64,000 bases of DNA from Orthonyx spaldingii (lineage: Eukaryota; Chordata; Aves; Passeriformes; Orthonychidae), in NCBI GenBank assembly GCA_013397795.1, contig VZTJ01003534.1:372523-436522 (forward strand), read 5' to 3'. Below are positions 9,801 through 19,655 of this stretch, piece after piece. The stretch's first letter is position 1, and each line of letters begins with the position of its first letter. The translations under genes and the position numbers were made by a program. Under the pieces are notes generated by a model that saw only the letters and a list, made by a program, of their open reading frames with translations, was not told the origin of the DNA and searched no databases.

Positions 9801-11357
9801 CAATATTGCAGTAGCTCAAGATTTAAGCCTCCCTGTCCTCTGCAGGCATTCTGCCAGCAGAGTTCCTCTACCCTTTTCTACATCCTGCTTGCTGTTGTTT
9901 TCTCTTGTGGCCCTTTTCTGTTTAATTCACACCTAATTAAAAGCAACCGCTTGCAGAGATATACACCATGTGGAATCAACATCTTTCCCTTTCAGGCTGA
10001 GGAGGAAAATAAAAACTATGCAACACTATTAAATGAATTAGAGAATATTAAATACAAAGGTAAGACACTCGTGCCGGGGGTTTCACAAGCTGTGTGGGGT
10101 GAAGACAAATGTGAGCAAAACCTGCAGCCACAGGCGTTACAAGGGATTTTCCCCATGGTTTCTGCAGGGCTGTCAGCACAGATAGACCCTTTGCCTCTGA
10201 GCTCTCTTCTCCCACCTGAGGAGGACCTTGGGAAGTATTATCGCTATGAGGGGTCCCTCACCACCCCTGACTGCCACGAGGGGGTCATCTGGACGATATT
10301 TGAGAAGCCGATTGAGCTCAGCCCGGCGCAGGTGAGTGGCGGAGGGACAGCCTGGAGGCTCTGCTGGCGCTGCTCTGTCCCCCGGGCCGCCCGCCCGGCC
10401 CGCACGACGCTGCCTTGGCGCAGCCTCGCTCCCCGCTGCCGGCTGGTTCACACTGGTAAATCATCCCTGAGAAAACGGCAGGAAAGGGGCAGGAAGGGGA
10501 AATGACGGCGTGAGGAGAAAGCCAAGAACCCCCCTGAGGTCGTTGCCCAAGCTCAGCGCCACCTCAGCAGCGCTGCCACGGCTGCCACCTGCTCACTCCC
10601 AAACGCCACGGCTTTTCTGCCGTTGTCGGGACAGCAGAACAGGATAATTCCAAATCCAAGCCCCGAGTCCAGCAGCAGCAGCATTAATCAGCCCGTTTCT
10701 GACCTGCAGGCAGGAAGAGGAGACGGAATTATGAGTGCTTGGAAAACACAGGTTGTGCAGAGATTGCGCGGCCTGGCCCGGAGCCAGCGCTGTGTTCAGC
10801 TCTCGGTGTGCTCCCAGAGCCGCCAGTGCAGCCGGTGCCACACGGTGCAGCCAGGAACCTGAGGCAAGGGCAGAATTCCTGCTGTCACCGTGTCACCGTG
10901 TCACCGCGGCCGGGCCCGCGTGTGTCAGGAGCTGGGGGGACGGGGCCCCGAGCCGCACAAAGCATTTGGCTCCCACACGAAGGAAGCGCCCGTGATTTCC
11001 AAGGCTGGAAGGAGCCAGCGGTCGGTGGCCTGTCCGGTGGCCTCTGCCACGGCGCTTCCTGCGGGGTTTAAGGCATCCATTAAACCCTGGGGTACAAGCC
11101 CAGAGTGAGATCGGCAACACAACAACTCCCAGAGGCCAAAGGGTCTGACAACCTGTTGTGTTTTGCAGCTCTCCCAGTTTGCAGCGCTGCACTTTGACGG
11201 GAAGAACTCCACTCCCATGACGGAGAATTTCAGGCCGGCACAGCCCCTGCAGGGCCGCGAGGTGCTGTGGTCCGGTGCCGGCGTCCCCCTGCCCATGGCA
11301 CCGCTGCTGCTGCCGCTCCTGGCTCTGCCTTGCGTCCTCAGCTCCCTGTCCCACTGA
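6819..11357 (+). CDS. CA4: Carbonic anhydrase 4 (GPI-anchored), exons 2-8; exon 1 not found
   Basis: Alpha-carbonic anhydrase, which interconverts CO2 and bicarbonate; CA4 acts outside the cell on a GPI anchor. Coding parts: 6819-6872, 7307-7477, 9343-9500, 9638-9730, 9996-10059, 10168-10331 and 11169-11357. They join in one frame, giving about 297 residues plus stop without the signal peptide. Family landmarks (CA II numbering): NNGHT with His64, FHLHWG with zinc ligands His94 and His96, GSEHSIDGE with Glu106, LHLVH with His119, and SLTTPDC with Thr199 and the cysteine that pairs with an N-terminal one in CA4. The tail is an SGAG stretch followed by a Leu-rich hydrophobic end, as expected for GPI attachment. 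Convergence with USP32 supports CA4 rather than CA15. Intron 3 has a GC donor. The start codon and signal peptide are not identified, so the 5' end is incomplete. Confidence 0.93.
6873..7306 (+). other. CA4 intron 2, including a degenerate AT-rich repeat
   Basis: A 434-base intron with GT-AG ends. At about 7083-7153 it holds an imperfect tandem run of AATGTAAAAATACAAACGTG-like units of roughly 11-14 bases, ending in two closer copies of AAAATACAAACGTGA. Nothing else is recognised. Confidence 0.85.
7307..7477 (+). CDS. CA4: CA4 exon 3 (GC splice donor)
   Basis: Acceptor AACAG before 7307. It encodes the segment from DPPQWHQINAACKGSRQSPV to NNGHT, including the conserved RQSPVNI start of the CA domain and the His64 proton-shuttle position. 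The exon end at 7477 is followed by GCAAGT, not GT. Phase decides this: a G left at 7477 plus TT from exon 4 gives valine (HT-V-KVTL). Using the nearby GT at 7482 would give a TAA stop at once. Confidence 0.92.
7478..9342 (+). other. CA4 intron 3 (GC-AG type)
   Basis: An 1865-base intron starting GCAAGT and ending TTTTTCCCAG. The long open frames over its left part (about 7180-8097, both strands) contain no recognisable domain and run through the splice site. It holds A/T runs near 8160-8180 and a perfect hairpin at 8938-8969, listed separately. No exon is recognised inside. Confidence 0.85.
8938..8969. repeat. Perfect 13-bp inverted repeat with a 6-base loop
   Basis: GTTAAAACAGAAT at 8938-8950 is followed by ATCTTT and then its exact reverse complement at 8957-8969. 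The flanking bases do not pair. It lies in CA4 intron 3. It is too short to be a microRNA precursor. Confidence 0.95.
9343..9500 (+). CDS. CA4: CA4 exon 4 (zinc ligands His94, His96)
   Basis: Acceptor TTTCCCAG and donor GTAGGT. It encodes KVTLNASPKV, then KYKAVEFHLHWG with two of the three zinc-binding histidines, then GSEHSIDGEKYPME with the conserved Glu106. 158 bases; ends in phase 0. Confidence 0.95.
9638..9730 (+). CDS. CA4: CA4 exon 5 (zinc ligand His119)
   Basis: Acceptor GTTCCAG and donor GTAGGC; 31 whole codons. It starts LHLVHIREDVSDVTEAKK, where the first His is the third zinc ligand, and ends DGLAVLAFFVK, the conserved core strand. Confidence 0.95.
9996..10059 (+). CDS. CA4: CA4 exon 6
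   Basis: Acceptor CTTTCAG and donor GTAAGA. It encodes AEEENKNYATLLNELENIKY and one more residue (K), and ends one base into a codon completed by exon 7 as Gly. It matches the helix before the active-site wall strand. Confidence 0.93.
10168..10331 (+). CDS. CA4: CA4 exon 7 (active-site Thr199 region)
   Basis: Acceptor TCTGCAG and donor GTGAGT. It encodes LSAQIDPLPLSSLLPPEEDL, then YRYEGSLTTPDCHEGVIWTI with the catalytic Thr199 and the disulfide Cys, then FEKPIELSPAQ. 164 bases; ends in phase 0. Confidence 0.95.
10332..11168 (+). other. CA4 intron 7, GC- and CpG-rich
   Basis: An 837-base intron, clearly richer in GC and CpG than the rest of the window. Peaks are at about 10332-10450 and 10880-10990. 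It contains a short 9-base tandem repeat of GTGTCACC type at about 10883-10906. No exon is recognised. It could be an intragenic CpG island. Confidence 0.75.
11169..11357 (+). CDS. CA4: CA4 exon 8, C-terminus with GPI-anchor signal
   Basis: Acceptor TTTTGCAG; stop TGA at 11355-11357. It begins LSQFAALHFDGKNSTPMTEN, the standard end of the CA domain. It then runs to VLWSGAGVPLPMAP and a hydrophobic Leu/Ala tail ending LSSLSH. Small residues followed by a hydrophobic terminus fit a GPI attachment signal; the SGAG residues are the likely cleavage zone (inferred). Confidence 0.95.
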   Translation, partial: LSQFAALHFDGKNSTPMTENFRPAQPLQGREVLWSGAGVPLPMAPLLLPLLALPCVLSSLSH

Positions 11358-12140
11358 GCCTTCCTCACCTCAGCCAGCCTTCTGGTCCTTCATTTGTTGT
11401 TGTTTTTGCTGTTCTCAGTTCTTTGTCTCAGCCTCTCATGAATTGTGTACAGAATAACCTTGTCCTCCTCCAGATATTAACTAAAGACTTCCGTGCTGCT
11501 CTGATGAAACCCAAACCACCAGAACTCAAAGGAACTGGGAGATAAAGCAACGAAAATTCAATTTTAAAAGCCCAGACACTTAGAGCTAACATTAGGCTGG
11601 ATTATCCTGTAGTTTTAACCCAGCACTGGAAGGAGCCTTGATGAGAATCCGCTGTTAAGTGCCTGTGAGGGGGCTGGTTTGGAGCATGTTTACTTACATT
11701 CAACACCGCAAATCTGGCAGCAAAATGTGGAGTAATCCCTATAACCCCACCTTGTCCCACCTGAGGTACAACACAGAGCAAGGGAAAAATGCTCATCCCC
11801 TTCAGGGAAGGGCAGCTGACAAATCTCACCCAACACATAAATCCCCCCTCCTTCCTTCAGAACATCTCAGTTCATTTCAGATAAGGGCACCAGGTTCCTT
11901 GCACCTGGTCTGACTGGGGCTCTCAGGTTTCTCTGTTATTTATTCACCTTTCTCGGGGATGCCATGGTCTATGTGATGTGCTGGGAAGAAACAGGGAGCT
12001 CATCCCCACGGACCAGAGGCACATCTGTGGAAATTCCCTCTCTTTGGAGGGCTGCTTTTGAAGCAGAAGAGTCTGATGATCCTTTACAGTTGTTATTTAC
12101 CTAATAAAATAGGACAGCTCAAGAAATGGCTCTTTCTTAA
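11358..12140 (+). other. CA4 3' untranslated region (extent inferred)
   Basis: Sequence after the CA4 stop has no further exon. The 3' end is placed about 20 bases after the AATAAA at 12113. The start is certain; the end is inferred. Confidence 0.6.
12113..12118 (+). terminator. Candidate CA4 polyadenylation signal AATAAA
   Basis: The first canonical AATAAA after the CA4 stop, 756 bases downstream. Usage is not proven; other hexamers occur further on, near 13552. Confidence 0.5.
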
Positions 12141-12150
12141 ATAGATATGT

Positions 12151-12170
12151 ATAGATAGATAGATAGATAT
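12151..12170. repeat. Short (GATA)n microsatellite
   Basis: About five copies of a TAGA/GATA tetramer just after the likely 3' end of CA4. Confidence 0.9.
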
Positions 12171-12841
12171 TTCTTTTATAGATATAACTTTTTTATAGTA
12201 GCATATCTGCAATAGTCACATAAAGTCAAGATTCATAGTTTTTTCCAAGAAGATTGTGATTTGAACCAATTCCTTCAGATCTTACCCAACTACTTACAGA
12301 AAATGCATTGGGAAATGGGGTTCCTTATATTATTCCAGTTCTCCCTCTGAAGAGGGCCATAACATTTCTCTTTGGCTAGTGCCATATAACATGTTACAGC
12401 TTCTTTTGAGATTTTAGATTTTGGCCACACCAAAACAGGATTTCATATTAGCAGTATTTTATTTTTTTCTTTAGGGCAATGTTTCCAGAGATAACTTTAT
12501 ACATTTTCAGGAAAATCCTGGCAGCGAGAGCAACCACAGCTCACCAAAGGGGGTGGGGGGAATTATTTACATATTAATCAATCATAAAAGCTTAAAAAAC
12601 CACCCCACATGGGAAAGTAAATGAACCTATTTAAGTTTAAAGGAAAGATTAATACTTTAACTGCATTTTTATGTAACTGAACATCTTTGGAGGAGCAAAC
12701 AGAAATGAAATATTAAAGGTGAACAACAGACCTGTATTTGAATTGTTCTGAGTTTTTATTTCTTTCGTCCTTGCTGAAGGGGAATCCACAAACTTTCAGA
12801 AGAGGAATGTGAAATTCTTCCCCCCTGTTTTCTTCACAATA

Positions 12842-12880
12842 TTTAGGGTTGGGTTTAGGGTAGGGTTTAGGGCTGGGTTT
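12842..12880. repeat. Degenerate telomere-like TTAGGG tract
   Basis: Within 39 bases there are four TTTAGGG or TTAGGG-like units, interspersed with GGGTTGGG and GGCTGGG variants, all in the same orientation. Too short and degenerate to be a telomere. It may be a relic of telomere-repeat insertion or chance G/T-rich sequence. Confidence 0.6.
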
Positions 12881-14679
12881 GCATTTTTGGGGCAGGGATT
12901 TGCAGCCCTGGGATGTTTCTAATGTCAGCAGAGTTCTGGGGATCTCTTTCACACCCTCGGGGTGTTCTCTGCTCGGAGCAGATCCCTGGAGCCTGGCACC
13001 TTGCCCGGGTGTGCAGAGCTGGTGCCCAGCCCCTGCCCAGCTCCCAGGGCAGGGAACTCCTCAGGACACCTGAGAAATGCCCTCTGCACTCACCGAGGTG
13101 TGTAACAGCCACCAGCCCTCTCCCTTCAGATTATTTCAGTTCTTATTTCGCAGGCAGCCCTCTAAAGAATGATTGGAACAAACCCTGGAGGATCTGGCTC
13201 AGCTGTCACTTATTGCCAATGATAAATGATCAATCACATTAATTACAATGTGGGAGCATCTTGTTTACTATGAAATAGGTTAAAACAGAACTAAAAAGAA
13301 GAAAAAAATCTGCTGGAGAGAGGGTGAGTTCTCTCTGAGAGCTCTTCAGCACCAACCCCAGTGGGAATAAAGTCTCCCTGGACAAGGATCTCTGTTTTTG
13401 CTGAGTGGCTCAGTGATGTGGCAATAAGGAGAAGGGAAATGCTCCATCTGCTCCTGTGACAGGGACTGAGTTCTTCCTGTCCTCTGCCAGGGGCCCCTCT
13501 TTGCACCCAGGTTCTGCTCTGGGGTAGGACGTGACAATGACAGGACCAGGATTAATAAAAATAATTAGGGAATAAATAAAAATCCCCAGGAAAAGCTATT
13601 CCACAGAAACAGCAGGCAAAGACAGGAAGGCTTCAATGAGACATCTGATTTGCTTTGTGGGGATGGTTATGGAAAAGCAATTTGCTGTTCCACAGGTACC
13701 TTAAGGTGCTGATTTTCAGGAATTCTGTCTCGGCTACGTTTGGCATGAAATTCTTATATTGTGAAGACACCAGGAAATGACAGTCAGTCCTGAAGGACAA
13801 ACAGCCACGGCATGATACAGGAAAGGGTGGGGGGAGGAACAGAAGCATTTGGAAGGATCCAGCAAGAACATTATTTTCCCATGTCCAGAAGAGTCAGCAC
13901 AGAACTGCACTAATACATTTCACACGTGTGGGGCTGAAAGCTGCAGTCCCAGACAAAATGAAACAACACAGGCAATTAAAATTTGGGGTTAAAACAAATC
14001 AAACAAACAGGGGTTTGTATAAACCCATCCAAAAGCAGTCCTTTCCCAGCTCTGGGCTGCACCTTGGTTTGAGAGCAGCCTGTGGAGCTGTGAGAGGTGA
14101 AGGCACTGCTCCTTCCCAGCCATCAGGGGAGCAAGGGGTGACAGCAGGGGCAGGCACAAAAAAATTCCTAATACAATATGTTTTCAGCAAAACATTTTTC
14201 TCAGGAAGCACAAAGAGACAAGGAAACAAAACCATTACTCACAAGAAACATATTTACATTACCCGTAAAGAATCCTGACGAATTTGGCAACTCCGTTCAC
14301 AGTCAGCTCCTGTGACAAAACTCCAGCTCAAAATGCACTTGTCTGGACAAAATTAGTTTTCTGTGACTGCTGGGAGAGAAGGAGAAAGCTTCTTCCTTTG
14401 TCCTTGCCTTCCTCACCCATCAGACGTGGATTTCACAGGGAGAACAGAGCTTGCCAGCACCCTCCCAGTTAAAAAGGTGTCACACAACAAGTCCATATAA
14501 AAATTCATTCATCCACCTGTAGTAAAAAAAAAAAAAAGGATACAGAGAAGCCTATTAAACTTCCCAGGCTGGTTTTAGGGTTTAGCAAAGGTGGAGTTTA
14601 ATAAACCCCAGGAGTAACATCAACCCCTTCTCATCCAGGGACAGGGACCCCATTGCCCAGGAGCAACACCCCAAAAATC

Positions 14680-14755
14680 CCAGCTGGACGCGATGATCTT
14701 AAAGGTCTCTTCCAACCTGAATGGTTCTGTTATTCAATAAATGATTCCATGAAAA
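14680..14755 (+). mobile_element. CR1 LINE 3' end fragment
   Basis: Contains GATGATCTTAAAGGTCTCTT, then a TCCAACCTGAATGGTTCTGT-like stretch, the well-known 3' end of avian CR1 elements. Only the terminal part is present, as is usual for 5'-truncated CR1 copies. Confidence 0.75.
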
Positions 14756-17700
14756 GTTATTACTCTCGGAGATGGGAGGCTCTTTTTGATAGAGGTAAAA
14801 GTGGACTTGGTGGTTTTCTTCCACAAAACACTAAAATGAGATGGGATTTAAAAATTCTTCAATGACAGAGAAACAAATGACCTGGGAACTGATGTGGCTG
14901 TGGAAAATGCTTTGTGTGGGAGAAAATCATATGTAAATTGGATTTCTGCAGAAAGGAAATGTAGGATTTACTGGTAAGTGATGTGTACCTGTGGAAAAGG
15001 CGATGAAAGCCCAGCTGGAGGCACAGCAGGGCCACAGTGGCCTCAGCCAGGACACTTTTCCTTCCTGAACTCCTCCTGAACAGATTCAACTCCTTCAAGA
15101 CAACTGCTGAGAATGGGAACATGCAGTTTTCATTATGAAGTTTAAATGCATTTCCTAAAAATAACCTGCTGTTTGGGGCTTTTAGTATCAGAAATAAATC
15201 CATATACACCTCTAAAACCTGATTATAATTAGTCACACAAGTAAAATTATGAGTGTAATTAACTACAGCAATTAATTGAAATGCCTTTGGGACATTATTT
15301 CCCTTCCTGCATTTGAATGCGATTTGCATTTAAAGATATATCACAAAGGGTATAAAATGGTAATCAATTTGGGTTATTTTATTGTCTTTTACCTATTCAT
15401 GTCTTCTGAGGTGGTTTAGACATCCAGTACTCAAATGCAGTTTGATGTAAGAAAACCCCAAACAGCTGACACTGTTTTAATGAGTTTTGTTTCCCCGTAA
15501 TCCACTCTGAGCTATCGAAACTTTTCCTTGCCCTTCCTTTTTTATTGCCTCACAGAAAGACATTACAGGTTTCCACCGAGTGAAATTACCTTTGTAATGC
15601 CACCACCCTTCCCCTCCCCGCCTCACCAGGGCTGCTCCCTGTTCCCAGCACGCTGAGAGCTCTTGATGGATGAGTTTGCAGATTGGGGGTGGTTATGAAG
15701 AATTGATGAGAGGGAAAGAAAAGCAGGGAAGTTTTACATTTTGCTGACCGTGCTGATGTTGAGATTAAACTTTAAATAAATCATAGACAATCCCTTATCA
15801 AGAGTGCAGTATCTCTGTAAGCCTACAATCACTGGAGTTTGTGGTACACGAAGCTTTCATCTTTACACAAAGTGCTTTTCTTACAGGCAGTAAAACATAA
15901 TAGTTCCTGTCCTGGAGCCCAGCAGCCACTGGGAAACCTGGGAATAATCCTGGGACAGCAGCAGTGACCTCCCTGAGGAAAACAAAAGGAGTTTCAATCT
16001 TAAAATAGCGGGATGAAGACAAAAAAAATCCACTGGGGAGGTGCTGAAGCTTCTCCAGCCCTGTCAGCCGAGACCCTCTGTGCCTGATGATGCCCCAATT
16101 TCTGTGCAGCCCTTCCTGCCAAACACAGCCAACAAAGGGAGGATTCCCCACTCATTTCCACCTCCTCGGGGAATTTCAGTGCTCCAAGTCATTGGCACAG
16201 CTCAAACACGTTGGGAACTGTCCCTGGGCCAGCCCCAGGAGTGCAGGGAGAGCTCAGCCCACAGAGGAGATTGGGAGCAGAGAAGTTGCCAAGGCTGCCT
16301 TGGCTCCAGAGGCTTTGTAAGAGTTGGAGCGGCAGGACCGTGGTGTCTCATCGAGCCCTGCAGAAGGGCCCCGGTGTCACCCACAGACCCCAGCACGGCT
16401 CCCACTGTCCCCTGGCTGATGTGGCAAGGACGGGAAGCGGGGTTTGGGATCCCGCAGGTGGGAGCCCAGATGTGATGGAAGCACACGGACTGACTCAGAA
16501 AACAGCCACTGAAGCTGCTAAACCCAAACACCCCAAGTCCTGCTGCAGCCCTGGGGGCCTGGCGGGGAATCCACGGCCGTGACTGACAAACGCCTCGTGT
16601 AGAGCTCCTTAAAATGCAAAATCCTGCCCGTCTGTTCCTCAGCAAGCACTAAATGACCCCAGGAAAGAGGCATCAGTTTGGTGAAACGCGTGAGGAGTGC
16701 CCAGAAGGGCTGGGGGGCACAGGGAGTCACAGAACCACCTCAGACAGTTAAATTCACTCACAGAAGAAAACCAGAGTGCACAGCAAGATACATCGAGATG
16801 GAATTAACTCTCCCAGTGATTTGATCATCACTGACAACTCCTACCAGTCCTCTGCCATCAGGAACATTAATACTGGGGGGTAATTTCCCTCCTCCCATCT
16901 CTTGCTCCTTTCTTTGCTTTTGTTTAAAAAAGAATGCCCACCAATGACAGCAAAATTCAGCTTTACCAGCTGCTCCTAGGAGCAAACCAGGGATGCAACA
17001 CGGACTGGAATGCACAGCCAGGGAATAACCAGGCACATGAGGGGCTCTCCAGCAGGACACTGCAAAGATTTGATGAAAACAGCAATATTCTGGAGCAAAA
17101 ATTCAATTAGGGCCCTACCAAAAGAAATAAAGTCCCAGACAGGGCACAGCACAGCTGTGGACAGGCAGAAATTAAAAATATTACAATTGACCAGCCCACA
17201 GCACACTCAGCTTTAGGTATTCCAAACGTTTGGGGAATCCTAAGCAGTAAAATTGCTGGAAAGTTGTTGGTACAGCTTGCAAGGGGTGGTCAGCATCGGT
17301 CAGCTGAGCTGCAGGAGGGATTCTGCAGGAAATCATTGCGGCGAAGGCAGCTGAGAGTGGTTGAAGGACTGGGAATTGTGCAGGTTGTGGGGCAGCTGAC
17401 AGGCCAGCACAGCCAGCCAAAATAAATCTGGCCCCTCTCTGCGAGCAGTCTTTCTCAAATGCCTTCCTTTGGAGTAATCTTTTATTTTAAGCAAGATACA
17501 CAAACAAAAGAAAATAGTGTCAGTTTTACTATTGTACACATGAATCAAAAATATCCACCATAATCATCACCAAAATAAATTATTGTCCCGGTTTGAAATG
17601 GTGGGAAACTGCAGTTTTCCTTTCATTCAAGTGGAGGACATGTTATGGGAAGATATTCCTCAGGGATAACACACATCTTCACGGATTCAAGTAAGAGTGA

Positions 17701-19430
17701 TCATACATTTATTTATATTATAGCTGTGCATATTAAATTTAGCACTGTGGGAAACAGAACAAGAGCCTGATGAGGATCTTAAATGGTCATTTTTATGCAA
17801 GAGAAATGAAGGATGACACTTCCAAAGGGACAAAAGCCCCTTACAACAGCAGCTTTCCATGAAAATGAAATAGCAACAGAACATATTTTGATATTTGGGT
17901 GACTGTACCCTTGTTCTTTAGGCAGGTAACTCCGTGCAGCATTGCCCCAGTAAAGCATTTTACAGCTGCATTTTAAGACAGAGAACCCAGCTAAGAAAAC
18001 CCTTCCCTGTCCCCCTTTTCCCTCTTTTTTTTTTTTCTTTTTAAGCACAAAGCAAAAGAAGTTTTGTTTAACGGGCCGGAGCAATCGGAGGGATCAGAGC
18101 TCAGGTTGCGGACGTGTCAGCTTTTCCACCACTGATCCTGTTCCCCTCAGCCATCCTGCATTTATTTTTAAAAGGTCATTAAGCAAAACACAAAAGGTGA
18201 AGTGCAACGTTACAGATTTATAACCTGGCTGGGCTCTGCCTGGAACACAAAGCTCAGGTACAGGAGGAGTCTCTTCGTGCCCTGGGACATCAAAGCCCAG
18301 CAGCCAAAGGCAGTGAAACATATTCAGAGGGGAAATCCACATCTGTGTTCTATCCCTCACCTCCCTTAGTGTATTTTCTTTATTTGAACTCAACCAAAGC
18401 CAGGCTGAGTGTGAGGAAGGGTAGTGTTACAGCGCCTGCCACTCACATGGAAGAAAACTTTAAATTATAGGCAGAGGTTTGGTCCCAGTTACATCAGTTA
18501 AACAAGAGACTTTGTGCTAAAACCGATTCATTCTTCAGGTCACTCTTAATTCTTACTACTTAAACTGCTGTTAGTTTGCCATTGGGCAGCCAAACCTCTG
18601 TATTATGTTAAAATCAAAATTCAGTGTCTTTAACTGAGCCCCTATTTGAAAACAGACACCCTGAAAAGAATCACCCATCTTATCATTCATTCATAATTGT
18701 TTAAAGAAAACAAAAAGTTGGAAGGAAAGGTAAGAAGTTTAAACACCCAGTGTGACATCCTTGCTCACATCTCATGGCCAAGCTGCTCCTCTGATATGCT
18801 GCCAACTCTTTATCAAAAAGCTTCCACTCCAACTCTCTTTGTTAAATGCTGGGGCTGCCTGTGCTCAAAGAGTCTGTGGGCCCAGAGATTTATTCCCTGG
18901 CGTGTGTCTTTTAAACAGGAACATTTATATAATCAAACTGGAGATAAAAAGGCACAGCCACACGGCAAGCAAACATTTCCAACGCAAGGTCACCAACAGG
19001 AGCCTGTCTCATGGCCGGTGTGGAATCCTTTCCTGCCCCTTCAAGGAGTGTTTGGATACAACAGGCATGGCTTGGATTTAAAGGGGGTTTTTATTCCATA
19101 TCGAAAGAAAAGCAACATGGAACTAAAATTCATCCACTTTTCTGTTCTGCTTGCTGGGGGCTCTCAACACAAACCTCGAGCCCTGAGCTGTGTTTTAAAT
19201 CATCCCTGCAGGAGCTGCTGAGCCACAGAGCTCCAGCATTCAGCCATGCAGCCCTGGGCTCTGCAATCCCCCTGGGCTGGGGCTGTGCCCCTGCTGTGTC
19301 CTGGCAGCGGGATCCTCACATCCCAAATTTGCTGGCCCTGCTCCTGCAGAGTGCTCCTAAGTGTTGGAATCTGCATCACACGGGGGTATGTTCATCCAGC
19401 CCCACTGCCGAGCTCTTCCTCCCTCTCTTG

Positions 19431-19655
19431 GAATCCCAGGATGGTTTGGGATTGGAAGGGACCTTAAAGATCATCTCATTTTACTCCCAGTTCTGGGCAG
19501 GGACACCTTCCACTGTCCCAGGCTGCTCCAAGCCCCATCCAACCTGGCCTTGGACACTTCCAGGGATCCAGGGGCAGCCACTGCCTCTGGACAGTCCCTC
19601 ACATCCCCTGCCCTCCCCAGGCACCAGGGACAGCTGTCATCTTGTCACCAGAGCC
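19431..19655 (-). mobile_element. CR1 LINE 3' fragment
   Basis: The + strand reads ATGGTTTGGGATTGGAAGGG, then ACCTTAAAGATCATCT, then the typical CAGGGACACCTTCCACTGTC and CCAACCTGGCCTTGGACACT strings. This is the reverse complement of a CR1 3' end. It produces the long open frames on both strands here. Confidence 0.85.

Noticed and set aside
17585..17640. Possible start of a solo LTR (TGTCCCGGTTTGAAATGG)
   Set aside because: It resembles the start of some songbird endogenous retrovirus LTRs, but I could find no matching LTR end, target-site duplication or internal sequence.
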